Under the pieces are notes generated by a model. It did not search any database and was not told the origin of the DNA. It worked only from the letters and a program-made list of their open reading frames with translations. From Chitinophagaceae bacterium (GTDB lineage: Bacteria > Bacteroidota > Bacteroidia > Cytophagales > Cytophagaceae), in NCBI GenBank assembly GCA_028288405.1, contig JAQBNS010000052.1:1-64000 (forward strand): a stretch of 64,000 bases of DNA, in the 5' to 3' direction. Made by a program: the position numbers and the translations under genes. Positions 38,805-48,398 of this stretch are shown piece by piece (within the stretch, counting starts at the first letter, position 1; every line of letters begins with the position of its first letter).

Positions 38805-40353
38805 TATTGAAACGAAAATCTAACGGATCAAACAAAGGAATGATGTCGTCGATAAAGTTCGGGTCATTGATGAGAAAAGAAAGGAAAGAATCCGAACGTT
38901 CCTGTAAGCCTCCTCCGGGTAATAATTTTTCTTTTAACGTAGACAACTGTTTCATTTCCTGTTCCAGTTTTTGTTCATAGGTTTTAGCCACACGTTTCTC
39001 TATGTTTTCCAATTGCTTTTGCACCTTATGTTTTTCCGCTGCCAGCCAGTCTTTTAAATTCGCATCCGCTTTCAGTGATTTCTCTTCTACACCAAGCCAG
39101 AGCTTATCCAGCTCTGCTGCTACATCATTCCATTCCGGGATCACATGATTTTTTTCTGAAAGAAAAAACTGTTTCAATTCTTCTTCCGGTAAAAAAACAG
39201 ATTCAGGTTGCAATCCTAATTTGTGTAGTTTACCCAATTGTTGTTTGCCTACTACCATGGCAAAGTTTCTAGGTAGCACGACAGGCATGTGCAAATGCAG
39301 TACTTCAAAAACTTTTTGCAATTGAAGCCAATAGGCCACTTCCGCGGGTCCACCGATGTAAGCGATATTGGGTAAAATATATTCCTGATACACCGGACGC
39401 AATACGACATTAGGGCTGAATGATTCAGGATGTGCATGCAATTCTTTTAAAAGACTTTCTTTGTCAAATACAAAATCAGTATTCAATACCGAATAGGTAC
39501 CCTCTTCATACGTAATGCGATGTCGCCCTTCCGATGAAATGTAAAACACATTAATTTCCCTTGGGAAGATTTGACTTTTATAGCCTTGTTGTTCTAAGGC
39601 CTCTGTTTGCTTACGTACTGCATCAATAGAGATGCCTTCTATTATTTCTTTTTCTAAAACAGGAATAAACTGTTGCTTCAGTTTCGCATGATCTGCATCC
39701 AACACCACCAAACCATGCTTGCCAAACAATTCATTGAGCCAATAGTGTGTGGCTTGAGAAAGGTTATTGTACTGACTATATGCTTTTTTAAACACCTCCG
39801 GAATATCCGGTAAGCTTTCGATCCATTCTGATAATCCCTCGGTAGACACTCTACCGGCAGGGCCCTTCCCTTTTAATTCCGCCTGGTAACGCTTTCCAAA
39901 AATACTCAGGTGATCGATTTCTTCCAGGTCATGATCTTCCGAAGCCATCCAGAAAAGCGGTACAAAATGTTTGTCCGGCATCAGCTGTTTGCAAGCCGCA
40001 GCCAATTGTATCGTGCTGGCAATTTTATACAAGACATACAAAGGTCCTCCCAGCACGTGAATCTGCTGACCGGTAGTGATAAAGAAGGTTTCCGGTGAAG
40101 AGATACTTTCCAAATGTTCTTGCACAGCAGGAGACACCTGAAGTTGGCTATACTCCTCTTTCAACACTTCCTGCAACACCAATCTCCGTTCCATAGGAAA
40201 CGAACAATCGGCCAGGCATTTTTGCAAGCCTTCCGCAGAAGAAGCATAATGAATGAAAGAGGTAATCTTATCGTTTTGAGAGATATAATCAGAAAGCAAA
40301 GAGGAAAAAGCTCTGGTTTGCTCGAGAGGGATTTTATGGATTGATTTTTTCAT
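38785..40353 (-). CDS. bshC: Bacillithiol biosynthesis cysteine-adding enzyme
   Basis: 522 aa; FITTGQQIHVLGGPLYVLYKIASTIQLA, FVPLFWMASEDHDLEEIDHL, ILPNIAYIGGPAEVAYWLQL. Confidence 0.93.
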   Translation of the reverse strand: MKKSIHKIPLEQTRAFSSLLSDYISQNDKITSFIHYASSAEGLQKCLADCSFPMERRLVLQEVLKEEYSQLQVSPAVQEHLESISSPETFFITTGQQIHVLGGPLYVLYKIASTIQLAAACKQLMPDKHFVPLFWMASEDHDLEEIDHLSIFGKRYQAELKGKGPAGRVSTEGLSEWIESLPDIPEVFKKAYSQYNNLSQATHYWLNELFGKHGLVVLDADHAKLKQQFIPVLEKEIIEGISIDAVRKQTEALEQQGYKSQIFPREINVFYISSEGRHRITYEEGTYSVLNTDFVFDKESLLKELHAHPESFSPNVVLRPVYQEYILPNIAYIGGPAEVAYWLQLQKVFEVLHLHMPVVLPRNFAMVVGKQQLGKLHKLGLQPESVFLPEEELKQFFLSEKNHVIPEWNDVAAELDKLWLGVEEKSLKADANLKDWLAAEKHKVQKQLENIEKRVAKTYEQKLEQEMKQLSTLKEKLLPGGGLQERSDSFLSFLINDPNFIDDIIPLFDPLDFRFNIVQYED

Positions 40354-40363
40354 TTAAAATAAG

Positions 40364-40538
40364 TAGTGGCAAGTTGTAAGTGGTAAGTTGTAAGTCTTTG
40401 ATAAAGCGTCACAGATTTCTATTTCACCACTTCCTTTTAAATTTACTTAATAACAAGCGCTTATGGGTTATAAAGCGAAAAGCCGTATTTATAAGTCTTA
40501 TTTATCACTTACAACTTACCACTTATCACTTACAACTG
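40364..40538. repeat. Heptad inverted repeat, AAGT type (copy H), between divergent genes
   Basis: Left TAGTGGC AAGTTGT AAGTGGT AAGTTGT AAGTCTT; right arm reverse complement CAGTTGT AAGTGAT AAGTGGT AAGTTGT AAGTGAT (40538-40504). Confidence 0.92.
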
Positions 40539-40672
40539 TCCATTAATTTTGTATATTTTTATCCGATGACCTTCCTATAATTAAATAAAAGAATGTATTT
40601 TCGAATCTTTCAGGCCCCTTTGGGGTTGAATGAAAACAGAACACCTAGTCGCACCAAATAATTCAGTTTTAC

Positions 40673-41479
40673 ATGAGCAACAACACATTTGCGCAGACCT
40701 TATTCGAAAGACATCAAAAAACGGATACCGCTCCTTCCACTTCCAGTGTATGCAAGCTCTTTACGCGTATTTTGCTGATGTTATTTCCGGAACAGTCTCC
40801 TAAAAAATACCGTTCAGCAACCATCATCAAAGACCGTTTGGATATATACAACTCTGAGTTTAAAGAACTTTTGAATGTCATGCAGAAGCAGTTGGACAAA
40901 GATCCGGGCGTTATTTCGGCGGCTTTCATGGCTCAGCTTCCCAAGATTTACGAATTGTTGTGCGACGATATCAAGGCAACTTTAGCGGGTGATCCTGCGG
41001 CGAAAAGTGAGTATGAAGTGATTAGAACCTATCCTGGCTTTTACGCAATTGCCTTTCACCGCATGGCTCATACCTTGTATGAATTGAATGTTCCTTTATT
41101 GCCCAGAATCCTTTCTGAATATGCCCATTCTAAAACAGGCATTGACATCCATCCGGGTGCACAAATTGGATCTAGCTTTTTCATAGACCATGGCACCGGT
41201 GTAGTCATCGGAGAAACAGCCAGTATTGGTAAAAATGTAAAAATATACCAGGGCGTGACACTGGGAGCGCTGAGTGTAACCAAAGACATGGCTTCCCAAA
41301 AACGTCATCCAAGTATTGAAGACGATGTCATCGTATACTCAGGAGCGACGATTTTAGGCGGAGATACCGTCATCGGACACCACAGTGTCATCGGTGGTAA
41401 CGTATGGGTAATCGAAAGTATAGCACCACATTCGAAAGTATACAACCGTGCTCAACCTGAAGTAAGCACTAAAAAATAA
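40673..41479 (+). CDS. cysE: Serine O-acetyltransferase
   Basis: GIDIHPGAQIGSSFFIDHGTGVVIGETASIGKNVKIYQGVTLGA hexapeptide repeats. Confidence 0.9.
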   Translation: MSNNTFAQTLFERHQKTDTAPSTSSVCKLFTRILLMLFPEQSPKKYRSATIIKDRLDIYNSEFKELLNVMQKQLDKDPGVISAAFMAQLPKIYELLCDDIKATLAGDPAAKSEYEVIRTYPGFYAIAFHRMAHTLYELNVPLLPRILSEYAHSKTGIDIHPGAQIGSSFFIDHGTGVVIGETASIGKNVKIYQGVTLGALSVTKDMASQKRHPSIEDDVIVYSGATILGGDTVIGHHSVIGGNVWVIESIAPHSKVYNRAQPEVSTKK

Positions 41480-41481
41480 CC

Positions 41482-42363
41482 ATGGCAGGATTATTAGATT
41501 TTATCGGCAACACGCCATTAGTAGAAATCAAACACCTCAACCCTAACCCGGCTGTTAAGATTTACGCAAAACTAGAAGGACATAATCCCGGAGGAAGTGT
41601 AAAAGACAGAGCCGCTCTATCCCTTATCAAAGGAGCGCTCGAGCGAGGCGAAATAAAACCGGGTGATAAACTGATCGAAGCGACAAGCGGCAATACGGGT
41701 ATTGCCTTAGCGATGATCGCCCGTTTGTTTGACTTGGAAATCGAACTGGTCATGCCAGACAATTCTACCAAAGAACGTGTGTTGACCATGGAGGCTTTCG
41801 GGGCCAAAGTTATTTTAACTCCCGCAGCCATTTCTATGGAAGGAGCAAGAGACTATGCCGAGAACAAAGTCAAGGAAGGTGGTTACATCATGCTTAATCA
41901 ATTTGGCAATCCTGACAACTGGAAAGGCCACTATACTTCTACCGGTCCGGAAATATGGAAAGACACCGATGGAAAAATCACACACTTCGTTTCATCTATG
42001 GGCACAACCGGAACCATCATGGGTGTATCTCGCTTTCTAAAAGAAAAAAACAAAGACATACAAATAGTCGGCGTTCAACCCGATGAAAAGGCACGTATAC
42101 CGGGCATCCGCAGATGGCCAATTGAGTACTTGCCAAAAATATTCGAAGCGCATCGCGTAGACCGAACCATGGATGTCAGCGAAACGGAAGCGATTGAAAT
42201 GACACGCCTGATGGCAAAGAAAGAAGCCATCTTCGCAGGCATGAGCAGCGGAGGAGCAATGGCTATCGCCATTAAACTAGCTAAAGAATTAAAAGAAGGA
42301 GTCATCGTGAGCATCGTATGCGATCGCGGCGATCGTTATTTATCTTCCGACTTGTTTGGGTAA
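41482..42363 (+). CDS. cysM: Cysteine synthase B
   Basis: IGNTPLVEIKHL, LEGHNPGGSVKDRAALSLI, EATSGNTGIALAMIA, SSGGAMAIA. Confidence 0.9.
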   Translation: MAGLLDFIGNTPLVEIKHLNPNPAVKIYAKLEGHNPGGSVKDRAALSLIKGALERGEIKPGDKLIEATSGNTGIALAMIARLFDLEIELVMPDNSTKERVLTMEAFGAKVILTPAAISMEGARDYAENKVKEGGYIMLNQFGNPDNWKGHYTSTGPEIWKDTDGKITHFVSSMGTTGTIMGVSRFLKEKNKDIQIVGVQPDEKARIPGIRRWPIEYLPKIFEAHRVDRTMDVSETEAIEMTRLMAKKEAIFAGMSSGGAMAIAIKLAKELKEGVIVSIVCDRGDRYLSSDLFG

Positions 42364-42367
42364 TTTA

Positions 42368-42499
42368 AAGTTGTAAGTGGTAAGTAAGCATTGCACATGC
42401 TTCTTATAAAAAATAATGCAACATCATTTAAACTATTCATTTTGTTTAAAGTGAAAGTATAGACCCTACTTGCCACTTACAACTTATCACTTACAACTA
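42368..42499. repeat. Heptad inverted repeat, AAGT type (copy I)
   Basis: Left AAGTTGT AAGTGGT AAGTAAG (42368-42388); right arm reverse complement TAGTTGT AAGTGAT AAGTTGT AAGTGGC AAGTAGG (42499-42465). Confidence 0.9.
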
Positions 42500-42506
42500 T
42501 TTCATT

Positions 42507-42956
42507 ATGATAAAAAAGCTAATCCTTGGTCTTGCCGTCCTGCTAATTTTGATCCAATTCATCCGCATCGACAAAACAAATCCTCCACTTGACAAAACCA
42601 AAGACTTCATCACACTCACACACCCTTCTGATGAAATAAAAGGTATTCTTGTTACGTCTTGTTACGACTGTCACTCTAATGAAACAACTTATCCATGGTA
42701 CAGCAATGTAGCTCCCATATCCTGGTGGTTAAAAGATCACATCAACGAAGGACGCGAGCATCTCAATTTTTCTGTGTGGGGCACTTATACAGAGAAACGT
42801 CAACAACATAAATTGGATGAATGCATAGAAGAAGTACACGAAGGCGAAATGCCCTTATCTACTTATACTTCTCTGCACAAAGAAGCAAAGCTATCTCCTG
42901 AGCAACAGGAAAAAATAAATACCTGGATTGCGACATTGATTAAGAAGAAACAGTAA
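42507..42956 (+). CDS. Heme-binding domain-containing protein
   Basis: N-terminal TM; CYDCHSNETTYPWYSNVAPISWWLKDHINEGREHLNFS. Confidence 0.88.
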   Translation: MIKKLILGLAVLLILIQFIRIDKTNPPLDKTKDFITLTHPSDEIKGILVTSCYDCHSNETTYPWYSNVAPISWWLKDHINEGREHLNFSVWGTYTEKRQQHKLDECIEEVHEGEMPLSTYTSLHKEAKLSPEQQEKINTWIATLIKKKQ

Positions 42957-43007
42957 TTTTTATCAAACAGACTTACCTCTAAAGGGGACTTGGCTTAAAC
43001 TGTAAAA

Positions 43008-43050
43008 TAAAAAGCTCATCGTATGTAATATGCAATGAGCTTTTTATTTT
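43008..43050. terminator. Intrinsic terminator
   Basis: aaaaagctcat...atgagctttttatttt. Confidence 0.75.
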
Positions 43051-43153
43051 GTATCCTTCAGAGGATTCAGGGACAAGACTACTGTCTCACAACTGGAACA
43101 AAAAAACCTGCTGTTGGGCAGGTTCGTAAGTATTATAATCAAAAAGCTTTTGC

Positions 43154-43558
43154 TTATTCGTCGTCTTTATTTCTAAAAAACTTTTTCACTACACTACTGA
43201 AAGCATTTTTTGTCAATGGCTTCACTACATAGTCTTTTATCTGATCATTTTTTTCTGCTTTTTCTTTATCAGATGAATCATTAGAAGAAGTCAATACTAC
43301 GACTTCAATATCCAATCCTATCTTTTTAAACTCTGCCATGAAATCCCAACCGTTCATTACGGGCATGTTCAAATCAAGAAAAATCACTTCTGGCTTTTGA
43401 TTCTTCTCCTCTTTCAAATCAATTAAAGCATCCTCTGCCTTAGTAAATGTTTTAATCTCTACATCAGGATGTATCTTACGAATCAACATGGTGTTGAACT
43501 TATTTGACAATGGATCATCATCGATAAAAAATACCATTGGTTTAGCCGAAGTAGTCAT
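43154..43558 (-). CDS. Single-domain response regulator
   Basis: MVFFIDDDPLSNKF, VIFLDLNMPVMNGWDFM, VVLTSSND, YVVKPLTKNAF. Confidence 0.9.
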   Translation of the reverse strand: MTTSAKPMVFFIDDDPLSNKFNTMLIRKIHPDVEIKTFTKAEDALIDLKEEKNQKPEVIFLDLNMPVMNGWDFMAEFKKIGLDIEVVVLTSSNDSSDKEKAEKNDQIKDYVVKPLTKNAFSSVVKKFFRNKDDE

Positions 43559-43565
43559 AGTATTA

Positions 43566-44912
43566 CTAATTTTTAAATTGAATTATAAACGTTGTGCCTT
43601 CATTTATTTTACTTTCAACGGATATGCGCCCTCCCAACATTTCTACATTGGACCTTACCAAAAACAATCCGATGCCTCGTCCTTCTGTCTTCTCTCCAAA
43701 AGTATGATAAAGCATAAAAACTCTATCATTATATTTCTCTAAGTCAATACCAGCGCCGTTATCACTGACTCTGATTTCTGTGTACTCTTCTGTTTTACTT
43801 GCCGTCACTATAATTTCCGGATACCTATCGGATTTGCTATAGCGTATTGAATTTTGAAACAGATTAAATAGAATACTATGCAATATCGTCTTTATCGTAA
43901 CCAAATTCAAATCTCTTTCGAATTCTTCTTTGATGATTGCACCCGAGTGCTGAATTTCAGCAGCCAAAGAAACACCAACATTCTGAATGGCACCAGAAAG
44001 ACTTACCACTCTTTTATTCTCTAACAATAAGTTTTTAGCGCTTAAAAGCACATTCAGATCCATGACGATCTCGTCCAGCTGTTCGGCAGATTCCTTTATA
44101 CTCTCTATGACATGATCGTTCTGAACACCGTGTTCATTGGCTTCATAGAGGCTCACAAAACCTTTGATATTGGACAAAGGAGATCTGATATTGTGTGATA
44201 CGATATAACTGAATTGTTCCAGATTTTTATAACTGACCGATAAATCTTTGAATAGTTTACTTGTATATTCTTCCGACTTAATACGCTTTATAGCCTCTTC
44301 CTCCAGTCTTTCTTGTTTCTGTACAAGGCTGTCAGTAAGGAGTTGGTAATATTTGGTATAATTATAAAACAATAGAAATATGAGGAATAAGTTAAAACTC
44401 ATATTCAAATAATAGATGTCTAAACTTCCAACTTGCTCCCATGAATAAGGCGCAACAGTATATGCTTTGGCAAAAAAAACCATCACGACAAATACCAACT
44501 CTAAAGCTATCGCATAAGCAATTAATTTCTTTTGATCTAAATCGAAAATCCAAAATATGAAAAGAGGGCCTGTTAAAAAATACAAATGAAAGCCAGAATC
44601 AAAACCAATAAAATAAGACATCCCCAAAATACCCATGTTCGTTCCAAAGATGAGCAGGTAGTTGCCGGCGCTATAATACTTGAAGTAGTTAAGAACTATA
44701 ACAATGAAAAAGGACACGTGAAAAAGAAAAACAACGATTACCGGATACCATAAACCGGCCATTGAAAAAATAAAATAATAGGGAGAGATAATCAGGATAC
44801 CAATGATGCAAAGTAAATTCATTGATTTAAGCCTGTATTGTTTTTCAAAAGCTATAGCTTCTGTAACTCCAGCATGAGTGATCTCAGCAACAATTTTCTT
44901 TAAATTCCACAT
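43566..44912 (-). CDS. Membrane sensor histidine kinase
   Basis: N-terminal TM helices; FSYIVSHNIRSPLSNIKGFVSLYE; RVSDNGAGIDLEKYNDRVFMLYHTF; GRGIGLFLVRSNVEMLGG. Confidence 0.9.
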   Translation of the reverse strand: MWNLKKIVAEITHAGVTEAIAFEKQYRLKSMNLLCIIGILIISPYYFIFSMAGLWYPVIVVFLFHVSFFIVIVLNYFKYYSAGNYLLIFGTNMGILGMSYFIGFDSGFHLYFLTGPLFIFWIFDLDQKKLIAYAIALELVFVVMVFFAKAYTVAPYSWEQVGSLDIYYLNMSFNLFLIFLLFYNYTKYYQLLTDSLVQKQERLEEEAIKRIKSEEYTSKLFKDLSVSYKNLEQFSYIVSHNIRSPLSNIKGFVSLYEANEHGVQNDHVIESIKESAEQLDEIVMDLNVLLSAKNLLLENKRVVSLSGAIQNVGVSLAAEIQHSGAIIKEEFERDLNLVTIKTILHSILFNLFQNSIRYSKSDRYPEIIVTASKTEEYTEIRVSDNGAGIDLEKYNDRVFMLYHTFGEKTEGRGIGLFLVRSNVEMLGGRISVESKINEGTTFIIQFKN

Positions 44913-45499
44913 GCCTAGGTTATGTACTATTATATTGACTTACCACGAATTAACCCTGGCTCAACACCCCAAAATCTCAAATTGGTCTGCTTGTATACGT
45001 GAAGCATCTGCTGACGGTTTCTTATATCAGATGTAATCCTCTCAAATTTTCACCCTTCTCATAATTTCCTATCCTCCATATAGAATCCTGTTCCACCTTA
45101 ATAAAAGCTAATTATCTCGGTTTAAAGTCAACATTTTCCAAAAAATGTGACCCCTTAAACATCAAACCTTATACGAACGAATATTTAAGCCTTCTAGAAG
45201 GAGCAGCAACCTGTAGAAATAATACACACTTGTTTTTTGGCAATAAAAAATATCTATCAACAACACTTTAAAGAAAACGAATACCTCAAAAACGCAGATA
45301 AATACTATAACACAACCTGTCTACATCAACTATAAAAACATAAGCAACAATTCACAAAGTCAGTAATGACAGGCATTACAGCGCTAAATTCATACTATTG
45401 AATTCTTCTCTTTAGTTATTAAAAACAACTCTAAAGTCATAATTTTGCTGTCGATCCTGTGGACATATTATAATACTTTAGTATATTTGATCTAACGAG

Positions 45500-46834
45500 A
45501 TGAAAAGACCCATTAGAAATATTGCCATAGGACTGAGCACCCTTGTCCTGTTCTTTTTTATTTTATCTTATTACAGCCACCTGGTCTACAATGCCGCTTT
45601 AGATGGAAAAAATTCAGGTTTCATCGCGCATCATTTGACTAATTTTGCGAATTATCCAAATAAGATTGAAGAAGTCCTCACGTCAACAGAATTAGCTGGC
45701 ATTCCTTCGACATACCTTAAACTGGACGCCAATTTTAAAGAGGTCAATACTCTTTCTTACAATTTATATGCAGTAAATTCTTTCTGGAACACGGATGGAG
45801 GCTACTGGGATATCAAATTATTTAACCTGCGCCAAGATTCCGTTTTATACAATTGGAAACTAAAAAAAAATGGATTGAATTTCGAAACGACTCATTGGGT
45901 ATTTTCCAATGCGGTACCTCGAAGCTGCCTTATACTCCCAGACAAGTCTCTTATTTTAAGTGCAGATGAAAGTGCTAATCTGATGAGATTAGATGCTCAA
46001 TCAAATGTTATGTGGATCAATCACGATCTCATATTCCATCACACCATGAATTTTGGTGAAGACAGCACCATATGGACCTGTACATCTGATCCAGAGATAA
46101 AAGGTAATATACCTGTTAAAGGCATTCAAAATTTTAATGGAAATATCTACCGCTACAGAGAAAACTATATTACTCAACTTGACAAGAACACGGGAAAAAT
46201 TATTTTTCATAAAGGCGTTTCTGATATCTTAAAAGAAAATCATTACAAAAACTTCTTATGCGGGGTAAGTGATCCCGATAAATATCCTTATGATCCAATG
46301 CACTTAAATGATATTCAACCTTTACTAAAAGATTCCAAGCACTGGAAAAAAGGTGACTTATTGCTTAGTCTAAGAGATCGCTCATTGATTCTACTTTACA
46401 GACCTTCAACCAATAAAATTATCAGACTTATCTTTGGCGAATTTCTTAATCAGCATGATCCTAACGTAATTTCTGATGATGAAATTTCCATTTTCAATAA
46501 TAATTATATCCAACATGAAAATGACACGTTAGATAATGTATGTATTATAACGGATACATTGTGTGCTTCTGAAATCATGATCTACAATTTTAATGATTCA
46601 ACTTTTACCAGGCTTTTAAATAATCATTTAATAAAAGAAAAAATTTGGACTGAAACCCAAGGAGTACATAGGATACTAAAGAATGGAGATATCTTCATTG
46701 AATCTCAAAATAAAGGGAAACTCTATATCCTTAATAAATCAGGATTCGTATACAAAAAAATGTTGCATGCTCCGTTAGAAAATTACGCCTATCATACTAA
46801 TTGGATAAGAATCTACGAACAAATACCCTACTAA
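45500..46834 (+). CDS. ASST-like (arylsulfotransferase fold) membrane-anchored protein
   Basis: N-terminal TM; beta-propeller style repeats and YDPMHLNDIQPLLKDSKHWKKGDLLLSLRDRSLILLYRPSTNKI. Confidence 0.6.
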   Translation: MKRPIRNIAIGLSTLVLFFFILSYYSHLVYNAALDGKNSGFIAHHLTNFANYPNKIEEVLTSTELAGIPSTYLKLDANFKEVNTLSYNLYAVNSFWNTDGGYWDIKLFNLRQDSVLYNWKLKKNGLNFETTHWVFSNAVPRSCLILPDKSLILSADESANLMRLDAQSNVMWINHDLIFHHTMNFGEDSTIWTCTSDPEIKGNIPVKGIQNFNGNIYRYRENYITQLDKNTGKIIFHKGVSDILKENHYKNFLCGVSDPDKYPYDPMHLNDIQPLLKDSKHWKKGDLLLSLRDRSLILLYRPSTNKIIRLIFGEFLNQHDPNVISDDEISIFNNNYIQHENDTLDNVCIITDTLCASEIMIYNFNDSTFTRLLNNHLIKEKIWTETQGVHRILKNGDIFIESQNKGKLYILNKSGFVYKKMLHAPLENYAYHTNWIRIYEQIPY

Positions 46835-46840
46835 TATCAT

Positions 46841-47005
46841 ATGTTGAGCACCTTATTATACATTGGACCAGGTCTAGGTATTGGAACCATATTGCTAGTT
46901 CTTATTATCTTGTTAATTGTTGCGGTAAGCTTTGGCTTAATTTTGTGGATTCCTATTAAAAACTTCTTTAAATGGATATTCTCTACTAAGTCGTCCAGCA
47001 AATGA
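46841..47005 (+). CDS. Small membrane protein with YIGPG motif (54 aa), absent from the supplied ORF track
   Basis: MLSTLLYIGPGLGIGTILLVLIILLIVAVSFGLILWIPIKNFFKWIFSTKSSSK; ATGA overlap with the 47002 start. Confidence 0.75.
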   Translation: MLSTLLYIGPGLGIGTILLVLIILLIVAVSFGLILWIPIKNFFKWIFSTKSSSK

Positions 47006-48393
47006 TTTTAGGACTGCTAATCCTCTTTTCTTCCTTATTACTTTCTACGGGATTAGTTATTTGCAGGACTTCATTTTTCCGCATGGCACGTCACACCATG
47101 GCCATGCTCAATACCATTATTGACACACAGTCCGACGACACAGTCAAACAGAAATTATTGATTCGCAACTTAAGCAATCTGATCCTCTCTTTATTCCTCT
47201 TTTCTTTTTTGATTACTTGCATTTTTGCGCTATCACTGCTTCCACTTTTAGTCTATGCCAACTTTAATTGGATTGCACTAACAAACTTAGACTGGAGTTA
47301 TTTTTCTTACGGTGCATTGCTTATTGGAAGCTCTATTCCATTTGTATTGCTTGCACTAAAAAAAGAAAGGGGAGATTATTCAGAGTGGTCCATGCTGCTG
47401 CACCGCATGATTTTAGACAATGAAAATATTGCAAAACAACTCTTTGCCTTTGAGAAAAAACTATTCGCATCAAAAATCAAACAGCCCAAATCACATTTTG
47501 TAATCGTCTCAGGCCTTGCCAGATCAGGCACCAGCGCTTTAACTACTTTATTGCACGAGTCAGGAATTTTTCATTCTTTGAGCTATGCCAATATGCCATT
47601 TTTACTAAGTCCCAACAGTTGGAAAAAAGTTTATGATCCCACAAGTAAACATTTAAAGGAGCGTGCACATGGAGACAAAGTACTGTTTGGATACACGACA
47701 ATAGAAGCGTTGGAAGAATACTTTTTCAAAGCACACCTGCACAATAGTTTTATTCATGAGAAAACATTGAGTGAACATACTGTAGATGAAAAAACATACC
47801 AAAGCTATTTGCAGTATCAACAATTATTACAAAAAAACAATACGACCACATACCTGGCGAAGAATAACAATTTTATTCTCCGTTACCGCTCCTTGCGTGA
47901 GCTAAACAAAGATTTCAAAGTTATTTTCATTTTTAGAAATCCTATAGAACATGCTTATTCTTTATTTAAGCAACACCAGCGATTTAAAGTATTACACAAG
48001 GAAGATCCTTTCTCTTTAGAATACATGAACTGGCTCGGGCATCATGAGTTCGGAGCGAACCTTAAACACTTTCAATTTGTCACAACTAGTATTCCGGAAA
48101 ATGCAGATCCTGATTCCATGGATTATTGGCTGCATACCTGGATCAACTATTATACAATGATTCTAAATCTGGAAGACGATCCAAACAGGATGTTATTGCA
48201 GTACGAAGATTTTTTGCATGAGCCACGCAAAACTGTTCATGTGTTGTCTGATTTTATTGGGTTATCGATTCCAATTCATAAACTGGAGCCGTTTAAAAAT
48301 GACAACTCGTACACAGGAGAGTTGAACCCATCGCTGAAACAGCAATGCCTCGACTTGTATGTAAAGTTGATGGCGAGGAAAGCAAGTATATAA
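47002..48393 (+). CDS. Membrane-anchored sulfotransferase family protein
   Basis: N-terminal TM helices; PAPS 5'-phosphosulfate loop VIVSGLARSGTSALTTLLHESG; FKVIFIFRNPIEHAYSLFKQH. Confidence 0.85.
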   Translation: MILGLLILFSSLLLSTGLVICRTSFFRMARHTMAMLNTIIDTQSDDTVKQKLLIRNLSNLILSLFLFSFLITCIFALSLLPLLVYANFNWIALTNLDWSYFSYGALLIGSSIPFVLLALKKERGDYSEWSMLLHRMILDNENIAKQLFAFEKKLFASKIKQPKSHFVIVSGLARSGTSALTTLLHESGIFHSLSYANMPFLLSPNSWKKVYDPTSKHLKERAHGDKVLFGYTTIEALEEYFFKAHLHNSFIHEKTLSEHTVDEKTYQSYLQYQQLLQKNNTTTYLAKNNNFILRYRSLRELNKDFKVIFIFRNPIEHAYSLFKQHQRFKVLHKEDPFSLEYMNWLGHHEFGANLKHFQFVTTSIPENADPDSMDYWLHTWINYYTMILNLEDDPNRMLLQYEDFLHEPRKTVHVLSDFIGLSIPIHKLEPFKNDNSYTGELNPSLKQQCLDLYVKLMARKASI

Positions 48394-48398
48394 AAAAT

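Noticed and set aside
40364-40538. Possible CRISPR array
   Set aside because: Repeats are contiguous 7-mers in opposing arms with no spacers, and no cas genes are present.
44940-45499. Long AT-rich intergenic region before the ASST-like gene
   Set aside because: Looked for hidden ORFs, tRNA-like or strong stem structures; none convincing by eye.
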